DNA of 64,000 nucleotides. Origin: Scytolyngbya sp. HA4215-MV1. Its GTDB lineage: Bacteria; Cyanobacteriota; Cyanobacteriia; Leptolyngbyales; Leptolyngbyaceae. Each line of letters starts with the position of its first letter. Position 1 is the first letter of the stretch. Location: positions 428,401 through 492,400 of the forward strand of contig JAHHIA010000002.1 of assembly GCA_019359045.1 (NCBI GenBank). Reading direction: 5' to 3'. Shown here in pieces: positions 9,039 through 17,181 of this stretch. A program made the translations under genes and the position numbers. Under the pieces are notes generated by a model. It was given only the letters and a program-made list of their open reading frames with translations, did not search any database and was not told the DNA's origin.

Positions 9039-10580
9039 ATGCAAGTGTCATCTCGTTCTTCTAAGGCTGTTTATCCTTTCCTTCTGATGATGGGAGCAGT
9101 TTCGGCAAATTTATTCCTTTCGACAGTCACTTGGGGGCAAACGCCCCTGTCAATGGGATCTGCTGCGAGGGAACAAGCGCTTCAGTTTCATGAGACTCAA
9201 CCTGTGGCGATCGATCCGCAAACTGGGGCGGGCTTGGGTCTGGGTGCGGCGCAGTCTCTAGCGGATGCACTCGAAAACAAAACTCCAGCTAACCCAGGGG
9301 AAACGCTGGAGCGCCCTCCCCAGTTGACACAGGTTCCTATTTCTACTCGTGCCAGCGATTTACTGGCTCAGGAATTCCCGACGCCTTCCACCACCGAACC
9401 GACCTCGCCTCCGCCTGAAAGCCCTTCGGAGCCAACCTCGACAACGCCTGCTGTGCAACCCCGGAAGGGATTTTCAATTCATCCCGGTTCTGGAATTGTT
9501 GCTCCCAGCGCACTCCAGGGCGTTACTCGCCCCAGAACAGTGCTCAACGGCTCTCATTATGATTCGGGTTTTTCTGTCACTGGGAATGCTCGTCTGTGGG
9601 TTGGCGAAAATCAAAGTTTTCTGTTGGATGCGATCGGGGGAGACAACATTCTGGGGCTAGATTTGAGCTACATTTACGCAACCCAATCGCCGCGTGAGGG
9701 GTTTGCAATCAACGCTTTTACTCAGCGTTCTGAGTCTCCAGCATTTCAAAATGGCGATCGTGATGTCGATCTGCCTAATGGCGATACTCCCTTGCTACAT
9801 CGTCTAGGCGGTGGGATTGAGTATTTTCGTCCTTTAGGAAAAAAACTTGACGCAGCCTTAGGCATCAATTATCAACGAGTGTCTGTGCGCGATTCATTAT
9901 TTACGTCGGATGTCTTTCGGGTTGATGAATTGGGCAATCGGTTGACTGAAAGCAGGGATGGGCAAGATGACTTGTTGACTGTGAACCTGGCAGCAGTATA
10001 TGACACTTCCGATGATTACATTGAGCCAACCCAAGGCTCTCGCATTCGCTTGGGTGCAGACCAGGCAATCCCCGTGGGCAATGCCAGTATTAGTTTTACG
10101 CGGTTGAGCGGTAGTGTTTCCCAATTCATTCCTCTGAATCTATTTGGGTTTACTGCCGGTCCACGGACGCTGGCTCTCAACTTTCAGGCAGGAACCATCA
10201 TAGGAGATGTGCCCCCCTACGAAGCTTATAACTTGGGGGGAAGCGAGTCGGTACGGGGCTATAGCAAGGGGGAAGTTGGCTCTGGAAGCAGTTTTATTCA
10301 AGCTACAGCTGAGTATCGGTTCCCCATCTTTTCTTTTGCTGTGAAAGAAAGAAAAATTGATGTTGGGGGCGTTTTGTTTGTGGACTATGCCACTGACCTA
10401 GGGACTGCAGATGAAGTCACGGGGAACCCAGCAGAAGCACGGGATAAACCAGGAGATGGTCTGGGTTTTGGGGCGGGCTTGCGGGCACGCACCCCGATCG
10501 GACTGCTCCGGTTAGAGTTTGCGTTGAATGACAATGGCGATAGTGAAGTGCATTTTGTTTTAGGCGGCGATCGTTTTTAG
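9039..10580 (+). CDS. POTRA-less Omp85 family outer-membrane barrel protein
   Basis: A 513-residue protein with a signal peptide (basic start, hydrophobic core, likely cleavage after TVTWG). A disordered Pro/Thr/Ser-rich region covers about 90-140, then a beta-barrel of about 340 residues. The segment YNLGGSESVRGYSKGEVGSG contains the G-G-x-x-x-VRGY signature of the Omp85 loop-6 motif, and the chain ends in Phe (GGDRF), the usual outer-membrane barrel terminal signal. BamA and TamA carry POTRA repeats before the barrel; none are recognisable here. Possible roles are outer-membrane transport or envelope biogenesis; the substrate is unknown. A GGAG-type ribosome-binding site precedes the ATG. 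Confidence 0.8.
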   Translation: MQVSSRSSKAVYPFLLMMGAVSANLFLSTVTWGQTPLSMGSAAREQALQFHETQPVAIDPQTGAGLGLGAAQSLADALENKTPANPGETLERPPQLTQVPISTRASDLLAQEFPTPSTTEPTSPPPESPSEPTSTTPAVQPRKGFSIHPGSGIVAPSALQGVTRPRTVLNGSHYDSGFSVTGNARLWVGENQSFLLDAIGGDNILGLDLSYIYATQSPREGFAINAFTQRSESPAFQNGDRDVDLPNGDTPLLHRLGGGIEYFRPLGKKLDAALGINYQRVSVRDSLFTSDVFRVDELGNRLTESRDGQDDLLTVNLAAVYDTSDDYIEPTQGSRIRLGADQAIPVGNASISFTRLSGSVSQFIPLNLFGFTAGPRTLALNFQAGTIIGDVPPYEAYNLGGSESVRGYSKGEVGSGSSFIQATAEYRFPIFSFAVKERKIDVGGVLFVDYATDLGTADEVTGNPAEARDKPGDGLGFGAGLRARTPIGLLRLEFALNDNGDSEVHFVLGGDRF

Positions 10581-10751
10581 AGCGTGGGTGCAGATTTCTG
10601 ACAACACCCCACTGAGCGCGATTTAATTGGTGAGCTTGGCAGGAATAAGGGGTCAGGAGACAGCGTTCTTCTGACTCCTCAATTCTCCAGGTACATCTCC
10701 AAGCCAAAATGGTATTACAATGCAAAACGTCCTATTGCTTGACCCATCCCC

Positions 10752-11039
10752 ATGTCTGACCCCCTCTCGCCTGAAGTCAGCGATCGCATCTGCAAACACA
10801 TGAATGACGACCATGCCGATGCCATCCTGCTCTATGCCAAAGTGTTTGGTGGTTCCGAAACTGCGTCTGCCGCCAAAATGCAGTCGATCGATCCCCAAGG
10901 GATGAATTTGTTGGCTCAGGTGAATGGTGAAACTGTGCCCCTCCGCATCGCCTTTGACCATGACCTGCAAGACTCAGAAGATGCCCATCAAACCTTAATT
11001 GCCATGGTGAGACAAGGGCGCACCCAATCCGCTAATTGA
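10752..11039 (+). CDS. DUF2470 domain protein
   Basis: A 95-residue protein that is essentially one DUF2470 domain, with the conserved ICKHMNDDHADAILLYAKVF segment. The same domain forms the C-terminal part of HugZ-type heme-degrading enzymes and of GluTR-binding protein in plants. The standalone cyanobacterial form may bind heme or a protein partner in tetrapyrrole metabolism; that is inference from the family. The stop lies only two bases from the stop of the convergent photoreceptor kinase gene. Confidence 0.85.
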   Translation: MSDPLSPEVSDRICKHMNDDHADAILLYAKVFGGSETASAAKMQSIDPQGMNLLAQVNGETVPLRIAFDHDLQDSEDAHQTLIAMVRQGRTQSAN

Positions 11040-11041
11040 AG

Positions 11042-13867
11042 TTATCGCACCCGCAACATGGTCGGCAACTCGATTAAAAACTCGGTGCCTTTGCCCGGTT
11101 GAGAAATGCACCTAAAAATACCATGGTGCTTATCCACCACAATTTGATAGCTGATGGATAATCCTAAGCCGGTTCCATGCCCGATCGCTTTGGTGGTAAA
11201 AAACGGATCAAAGATCTTTGCCTGAACGGTTTCTGAAATTCCTGGACCATTGTCTCGAAACCGGATCTTAATTAACCCTGGCTTGGGCGCTTCCGTCAGG
11301 ATATGGATAGTCGGTGCCTGCACTTCACAGGAAGGGGCAGGGACAGGTTTTGTCAAGTGCTGTTTTTGGGCTGCGATCGCCTTTTTCGTCTTTTCTTCTA
11401 AGGCATCAATTGCATTGCAGAGCACATTCATAAAGACCTGATTGAGTTGCCCTGCAAAGCATTCCACCAGCGGCAGTTTCCCATAATTTTTCACGACTTC
11501 AATGCCTGGAAAATCACCTCTTGCCTTCAGTCGATGCTGCAAAATCATCAGCGTACTATCAATCCCTTCGTGAATATCTACCTGTTTCATGGCGGCATGA
11601 TCCAACCGAGAAAAGTTGCGAAGTGATAGCACAATTTGGCGAATCCGATCTGCTCCAACCTTCATTGAACCGAGCATACTGGGCAAATCGGTGATCAAAA
11701 AATCTAAATCAATTTCTTGAATCTTGTCACAAATGGCCGGAGTGGGGTTGGGATAGTGTTGTTGATAAAGTTTCAATAAAGCCAACAGATCGTGAGTATA
11801 TTCCGTTGCGTGGTTCAGGTTGCCGTAGATAAAGTTCACGGGATTGTTGATTTCATGGGCAACCCCTGCAACGAGTTGCCCCAACCCGGACATCTTCTCG
11901 TTCTGAATCAGACTGGTCTGGGTTTGTTGCAAGTCTCGCAGCGTATGAGACAGTTGTCGTGCTTGCTGTTGGGTCTGATAGAGCAACTCCGCTTGCTGAA
12001 TTGCAACCCCCAGTTGAATGGCAATTTGGGTCGCAAATTCAATATCTGCCGGTTCCCAATCGCGATGCATATCACATTGGTGAATGCAAAGTAATCCCCA
12101 TAAATCTTTGCCTTTGAGCAGGGGCACCACGAGATTGGCTTTGATCTGAAACTGAGCCAACACCTCAATATGGCAGGGACTCAGTCCGGCACTGTGAATA
12201 TTATTGACCGCTTGAATCCGTCCAGATTGGTAGTGAGCGGCATATTGCTCACCAAAGCAATGATCATGAATTTTAACTGCCAGCACGGAGTCATAGTCTG
12301 GCAAGACATCTTCAGCAATGAATTCACCATCATCAAAGTTGGATTCGGGATAGAACTGAAAAACCCCTACCCGATCGGCATTGAGCAGGTGCCGTACTTC
12401 GGTGGCAGTTGTCTGGAAAATGGTGTTGAGATCTAAAGACGCACGGATTGCACTGACCACCATGGATAGAGACTTGCGACGCTCGGCAAATTGGCTGAGT
12501 TGTTGCGATTGCGCGATCGCTTGAGAAAGCGTCTTTTCCAATTGGGCGGTGCGTTCTTGTACCTGTTGCTCCAGGTTGGCATTGAGAATTTGCACCCGCT
12601 GAAATAATTGGTATTGCTGAATCGCCATCGAGCAGTGGTGCCGTAGTGTTTGGGCAAGCTCGATTTCGGTATGGCTCCACGGATTCAGTTGCCCTTTTTT
12701 CAATTCTCGCCATTCCTTAAAAGACTGACGAGGGCGCAACTGTCGCTGATCAGGATCAAACTCACCTGCCCATTGGATTTCTCTTTCAACCTCATCTCGA
12801 AAAATACTGAGGTAACCCAAAAATTGCTGCCGATAGCGCAAAGACCATACCATTAGCCCCCGGACGAGTGTGCTCTGAAAATTAAAATTTTGTAGTAAAA
12901 CAGGAGCTTCGCCATACAAATCTGTGAAGGTCCAAAGATTACAGCCAGGAGCAGCGTTGGGACTAGCTTTAAGCGAGGATTGCCAAATCGGCTGAACTTC
13001 AATGGGAGAATTTTCGGATCTATCCAATCGAGTGACGGATTGTCCGCAGGTGTAGAGCTGGGTCGGTTGCGCAGGATCATTGACAAATAAGCAAAGCCGG
13101 CCACCTGAGCCGTTAAAGATACTGACGATTTCTTCAAGAATTGCTTGAAAATTGAGGGCAACTTCAGCATGGAGCAGGCTATTGACCTGGTTGACCAATA
13201 ATTCTCGTCGGGCTTTTTCTTGGGCTTGGATATGCAATTCAGCTTGCGCGATCGCAACTGCTATATGGTCTGCAATCAACTGCACGACCTGTAACTCAGT
13301 TTCAGTCATCAAGCGAGGTTGGGAATGATGCACCACAAACAAGCCCCAAAGACGCTCTTGTCGCAAAATAGGTACAACTAAGGAAGCCTGTACTCCCATT
13401 GCCGTCAAATATTCAACGTGGCAAGGATCAACCGGGCGTTGCAAAAGGTCTACCAGGGGTTGTTGCTGGACTTCTTCTACGGTGAGCGTTCTGGTCGATG
13501 GCATCGCTTCTAAAGGACTGAACAAAATCGTTTGTTCAGCGACATTGACGATCGTCCGCATCTTTGCCTTGACAAATAATTCGCGCGCATAAGGTGGAAT
13601 ATCATCGGCTGGAAACCTAAGTCCAAGTAAGGTTGGCAAGCGATCGTCCAAAATCGATTCAGCCACGACTTCACCACTGGCATCGACATCAAATCGGTAA
13701 ACCTTGACGCGATCGACTGCCAAAAAAGCACGGATTTCAGCAGCAGCAGTACTTAAAATTTCGGTCAATTCTAGCGATCGCTGTACCCGATCTACCATGC
13801 GATGGAGCAAGGCAATTTGATCTCGGCTCAGCTGAGACTTTTCTTGATCAAATTTAGAAAAAATCAT
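11042..13867 (-). CDS. Hybrid phytochrome / cyanobacteriochrome sensor histidine kinase
   Basis: A 941-residue kinase from the ATG at 13867 (a TTG at 13894 adds nine residues). Numbering from the ATG: GAF1 (about 30-215) has the phytochrome motif FPADDIPPYARELF (DIP at 89-91) and a Cys-His pair (Cys149) in DPCHVEYLTAMGV, the canonical bilin attachment site. Next comes a PHY domain (about 235-420) with tongue motifs IQWAG (366-368) and PRQSF (379-383). There is no N-terminal PAS domain, so it is of the knotless (Cph2-like) type. A coiled coil leads to GAF3 (about 470-630), which has both DHCF (Cys537) and SPCHIEVL (Cys565), matching the DXCF two-cysteine cyanobacteriochromes. The output is a HisKA-type domain with His671 in GVAHEINNP and an HATPase with DNGPGI and GHGTGLGLS. 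No response regulator is adjacent. Confidence 0.85.
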   Translation of the reverse strand: MIFSKFDQEKSQLSRDQIALLHRMVDRVQRSLELTEILSTAAAEIRAFLAVDRVKVYRFDVDASGEVVAESILDDRLPTLLGLRFPADDIPPYARELFVKAKMRTIVNVAEQTILFSPLEAMPSTRTLTVEEVQQQPLVDLLQRPVDPCHVEYLTAMGVQASLVVPILRQERLWGLFVVHHSQPRLMTETELQVVQLIADHIAVAIAQAELHIQAQEKARRELLVNQVNSLLHAEVALNFQAILEEIVSIFNGSGGRLCLFVNDPAQPTQLYTCGQSVTRLDRSENSPIEVQPIWQSSLKASPNAAPGCNLWTFTDLYGEAPVLLQNFNFQSTLVRGLMVWSLRYRQQFLGYLSIFRDEVEREIQWAGEFDPDQRQLRPRQSFKEWRELKKGQLNPWSHTEIELAQTLRHHCSMAIQQYQLFQRVQILNANLEQQVQERTAQLEKTLSQAIAQSQQLSQFAERRKSLSMVVSAIRASLDLNTIFQTTATEVRHLLNADRVGVFQFYPESNFDDGEFIAEDVLPDYDSVLAVKIHDHCFGEQYAAHYQSGRIQAVNNIHSAGLSPCHIEVLAQFQIKANLVVPLLKGKDLWGLLCIHQCDMHRDWEPADIEFATQIAIQLGVAIQQAELLYQTQQQARQLSHTLRDLQQTQTSLIQNEKMSGLGQLVAGVAHEINNPVNFIYGNLNHATEYTHDLLALLKLYQQHYPNPTPAICDKIQEIDLDFLITDLPSMLGSMKVGADRIRQIVLSLRNFSRLDHAAMKQVDIHEGIDSTLMILQHRLKARGDFPGIEVVKNYGKLPLVECFAGQLNQVFMNVLCNAIDALEEKTKKAIAAQKQHLTKPVPAPSCEVQAPTIHILTEAPKPGLIKIRFRDNGPGISETVQAKIFDPFFTTKAIGHGTGLGLSISYQIVVDKHHGIFRCISQPGKGTEFLIELPTMLRVR

Positions 13868-14297
13868 GTTTTTTATTGATTTAAGCTTTGTCAAGCCAGA
13901 AAAGACGCAAAATAATGAATATTTTGTGATCTTTTGGTTCAGAATTACCTCCGTAGAAACATGGGTTTCCGTTTGGCTTAGGGATAGTGAAACTACCTGA
14001 CAAAATCACTGAAATTAAGCAATCAAAATAAAATACAGCTGCGCTTGAAAAAACGGGTCACCGTGTTCGGATGATCATAATCTCTTTTTAATCGCCCCAA
14101 AAACGCTTGAATTTTTCTCAAAAATTGCCAAGTTTTGGTAAAAATCCTTTCAACAAAGAAGTTAGTCAATGTTTGGCAATCAGAAGCGTTCCCAATGAGT
14201 TAACTTTGAGTAGCCCGATCGTGCCAAGGCAATTATCACGAGATTGATCAACCCAATTGATCAACCCAAAAGTTATTGATCAGCAAGAACGTAACGG
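13868..14297. other. Divergent intergenic region, photoreceptor kinase / DUF4129 operon
   Basis: These 430 AT-rich bases should hold both promoters. The only clear structure is the 13-base tandem repeat at 14243-14268. No RNA gene was recognised. Confidence 0.4.
14243..14268. promoter_or_regulatory. 13-base tandem repeat with TTGATCAA palindromes
   Basis: The unit ATTGATCAACCCA occurs twice head to tail (14243-14255 and 14256-14268). A further TTGATCAG-like half site follows at about 14275. Each unit holds the palindrome TTGATCAA. It lies 30 bases before the first gene of the operon, so it may be an operator; no cognate regulator is known. Confidence 0.4.
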
Positions 14298-14894
14298 ATG
14301 CTTTCAGGTTCCTTTGAGAGAAACAATCCCCAGTGGCAACTCCAGCAACTAGGACGCCAAATCGGAGAATGGATCGAGCTTCAATTCTCCAAGTTAGCCC
14401 CCAAAAATGAGTCTGGTTTACCCCAATGGCAAATCCCCTCAGAATTTTGGGAAGTTCTTTTTAAGGTATGCGTTCTATTGATGGTGCTCACTTTAATTTG
14501 GCAAGTGGCACGTCTTTTGTCCCCTTACCTCAAACAGTTAGAGCATCGAGTAAAATCTAAGGCTTTTAATCAAGCAACCGAACCTGCTTTACCCCCCAGC
14601 CTGACCAACTGGCTGCGTCGAGCTAGAGATCAGCAGCGCCAGGGCAACTATCGAGAAGCCTGTCGAGCACTCTATATGGCAATGTTGCAGCGATTGCATG
14701 ACACTCAACAGGTGCTGCATCAGCCTAGCCGTACCGATGGCGAGTATCGGCAAGTTGTGCAAACCTTGCCCAAGGCTCAGGCCTGTCAGTTGCTCATTAA
14801 TACCCATGAGCAGGTGTGGTTTGGCGATAGCGCTTCATCCGCTGAAATCTTTGATCTTTGCCAAAAAGCTTATCGGGAGATAGATCAGTCATGA
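14298..14894 (+). CDS. DUF4129 domain membrane protein
   Basis: A 198-residue protein with one membrane span (about 50-72) followed by a cytoplasmic DUF4129 domain. The domain shows the family pattern RQGNYREACRALYMAMLQRL. DUF4129 proteins are almost always encoded with MoxR ATPases and DUF58/vWA proteins, as here, and the set is thought to act as a chaperone-like or envelope stress module. This is the first gene of a four-gene plus-strand operon. Its TGA overlaps the ATG of the next gene (ATGA at 14891-14894). Confidence 0.8.
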   Translation: MLSGSFERNNPQWQLQQLGRQIGEWIELQFSKLAPKNESGLPQWQIPSEFWEVLFKVCVLLMVLTLIWQVARLLSPYLKQLEHRVKSKAFNQATEPALPPSLTNWLRRARDQQRQGNYREACRALYMAMLQRLHDTQQVLHQPSRTDGEYRQVVQTLPKAQACQLLINTHEQVWFGDSASSAEIFDLCQKAYREIDQS

Positions 14895-16042
14895 GGTGGT
14901 CCGATCGACGACTCTGGTTTATCAGCATCTTCTTGCTTGGTCTCCTTGGGTTGACCCTGGCGATCGCTCCCAATAGCCAGCAGAGCAGTGGCTCAACCTA
15001 TAGCCGTGATCCGGATGGTTATGGTGCCTGGTATGCCTATATGGAACAGCGGGGCAATCCGATAAAACGCTGGCAAAAACCTGCCGATCAGCTACTTAAC
15101 CCCAGGCAAGCAGCTTCATCCCAGTCTGCCACCCTGCTCCAGATCCATAGCAAACCTACCCGAGGATTCTTTGACGAAGAATGGGTTAAACAGGGGAATA
15201 CCCTGATCATGCTCGGTGTGCACAACCCAGTCACCGAAGCGAATTTTATTACGGTGCAAAAAAGTCCGGTAGGTGATGTGCAGATTGCCACAAGACGCCG
15301 ATATCCCACCTATCTCAATGGACAGCCACCTACTCAACCTACCGACAATCAACTCTCCAATGAGACTACGTTATTAGGCGATCGCTTTGGTGCGATCGTC
15401 TGGCAAAAAAAGGTTGGCAAAGGGCAAGTTATCCTTTGTACTACTCCCTTTCTGGCTGCCAATGCCTATCAAGGAGCGCCAGGCAATTTTAAGTTTTTGG
15501 CAGAACTGGTGACCCAAGCACACAACCCTATCTGGGTCGATGAATATCTGCACGGTTACAAAGATCCGCAAGACATCAAACAAGAAACTGCGAACAACTG
15601 GTTTATTTATCTAGCAAAAACTCCCCTTCTCCCGCTTTTCTTCCAGGCAGTGATTTTGTTAACCATCCTAATCTGGGCGCAAAATCATCGCTTTGGACAA
15701 GCCCAATCTATCGTTGTACCCAAAATCGATAACAGCATGGCTTACATTCAGGCGCTTGCCAGCGTGCTTCACAAAGCTCAGAGTAGCGAATTTGCTCTTG
15801 CCATGATTGGCAAAGAAGAACAGCTTCAGATTCAAGCTGCCTTGGGCTTAGGGCGATCGCAACTTGAACCGGAAACATTGCTTCAAGCCTGGACGACCCA
15901 AACCGATCGCCCTGCTGAAGAGTTATACCAGGCTTTGCTGCAATACACCCAACCTTCTAACCCCCCCAAACGCATGAGCGATCAAGAATTATTAATCTGG
16001 ATGGCAAACCTGCGTAACCTACGGCAGCATCTGCCCAAATAG
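14891..16042 (+). CDS. DUF4350 domain membrane protein
   Basis: A 383-residue protein from the ATG at 14891, chosen because it makes a 4-base ATGA overlap with the preceding gene; an upstream in-frame ATG at 14858 would lie deep in that gene. It has an N-terminal membrane span, an extracytoplasmic DUF4350 region (SRDPDGYGAWYAYMEQRGNP), a second span at about 245-265 and a helical C-terminal domain. The DUF4350 fold is related to glutamine-amidotransferase-like domains. Its role in the MoxR module is unknown. Confidence 0.8.
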   Translation: MRWSDRRLWFISIFLLGLLGLTLAIAPNSQQSSGSTYSRDPDGYGAWYAYMEQRGNPIKRWQKPADQLLNPRQAASSQSATLLQIHSKPTRGFFDEEWVKQGNTLIMLGVHNPVTEANFITVQKSPVGDVQIATRRRYPTYLNGQPPTQPTDNQLSNETTLLGDRFGAIVWQKKVGKGQVILCTTPFLAANAYQGAPGNFKFLAELVTQAHNPIWVDEYLHGYKDPQDIKQETANNWFIYLAKTPLLPLFFQAVILLTILIWAQNHRFGQAQSIVVPKIDNSMAYIQALASVLHKAQSSEFALAMIGKEEQLQIQAALGLGRSQLEPETLLQAWTTQTDRPAEELYQALLQYTQPSNPPKRMSDQELLIWMANLRNLRQHLPK

Positions 16043-16086
16043 GGATAATGGGGGATTAAGTTTCAGGAGTCAAAGAGCAACTTAAG

Positions 16087-16200
16087 CCTCCCCTTTCTCC
16101 CTTAACCTCTCGTCTTCTTCTCTCCTTTACTCCTCTACCTCTCTACTCTTTTTTACTCCTCTACCTCTCTATTCTTTTCCCCTTTCCCCCCTTTTCCCTT
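16087..16200. repeat. Polypyrimidine tract with 20-base direct repeat
   Basis: This 114-base stretch between the DUF4350 and moxR genes is about 90% C or T on the plus strand. Two identical 20-base copies occur at 16126-16145 and 16152-16171 with a 26-base period. It occupies the untranslated leader of moxR, and no obvious ribosome-binding site is present in it. Confidence 0.6.
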
Positions 16201-16217
16201 GTTCCAAATTCATCATC

Positions 16218-17168
16218 ATGTCCGAACTCAGCCCCATCTTCGCCCGTCTTAGCCAAGCCCTCAACCAGCTAGTGGTCGGGCAAGCCGATTTGGTTCAGCA
16301 ACTCTTGGTGGCAATGCTCTCTAGCGGGCATGTCATTCTAGAAGGTGTTCCCGGTACTGGGAAGACCTTACTCATCAAGGTTCTATCGCAGTTAGTCCGA
16401 GCCGATTTTCGACGGATTCAGTTGACCCCGGATGTCTTGCCATCGGATATTTTAGGCACCAATATTTTTGATCTCAATACCCGGAGCTTTAGCCTCAAAA
16501 AGGGACCTGTCTTTACTCAGGTGTTGCTGGCAGATGAAATCAATCGCACTCCGCCTAAAACCCAGGCAGCTCTATTAGAAGCGATGGAGGAGCAGCAAGT
16601 CACGCTAGATGGAGAAAGTCTGCGTTTATCTGAGCTCTTTTGGGTGGTTGCTACCCAAAACTCGTTGGAATTTGAGGGCACCTATCCTTTACCCGAAGCC
16701 CAACTGGATCGGTTCTTGTTCAAATTATTGGTGGGGTATCCAGATGCAGCGGCAGAAAAGCAAATGTTGCTTAACAGTCAAGCAGGATTTCAGCCCCGCA
16801 GGTTAGAACTCACCAAATTGAAACCGATTGCTACCGTGGAGCAGATCTTGCAGGCTCAACAAGCTGTGCGAGCAATCGCTGTCGCTGGACCGATTCTGGA
16901 TTATCTGCTGGCGCTCGTCCAGCGCACCCGTCAACATCCCGATCTCGTCCTTGGCGCTTCTCCTCGTTCAGCGGTTGCCTGGCTCCAAGCGAGCAAAGCC
17001 AACGCCTGGCTCAACGATCGCACCTTCGTGACTCCGGATGACCTCAAAGCGATTGCCTTCCCGCTGCTGTGCCACCGTCTCATTCTTCGTCCTGAAGCCC
17101 AACTTGACGGACTCGGCATCAAAGATGTGATCAGTGGATTACTCAATCAAGTTCCCGTGCCTCGATAA
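16218..17168 (+). CDS. MoxR family AAA+ ATPase
   Basis: A 316-residue AAA+ ATPase. Walker A is GVPGTGKT, Walker B is LLADEINRTPP with the adjacent KTQAALLEAMEEQQV segment typical of MoxR, and sensor 1 is VVATQNS. MoxR proteins act as chaperone-like ATPases that work with vWA/DUF58 partners in maturation of enzymes or envelope complexes. It lies between the DUF4350 gene (175-base gap filled by a pyrimidine tract) and the DUF58 gene, which starts 13 bases after its stop. The client protein is not identifiable here. Confidence 0.93.
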   Translation: MSELSPIFARLSQALNQLVVGQADLVQQLLVAMLSSGHVILEGVPGTGKTLLIKVLSQLVRADFRRIQLTPDVLPSDILGTNIFDLNTRSFSLKKGPVFTQVLLADEINRTPPKTQAALLEAMEEQQVTLDGESLRLSELFWVVATQNSLEFEGTYPLPEAQLDRFLFKLLVGYPDAAAEKQMLLNSQAGFQPRRLELTKLKPIATVEQILQAQQAVRAIAVAGPILDYLLALVQRTRQHPDLVLGASPRSAVAWLQASKANAWLNDRTFVTPDDLKAIAFPLLCHRLILRPEAQLDGLGIKDVISGLLNQVPVPR

Positions 17169-17181
17169 GATACGTCTCTCC

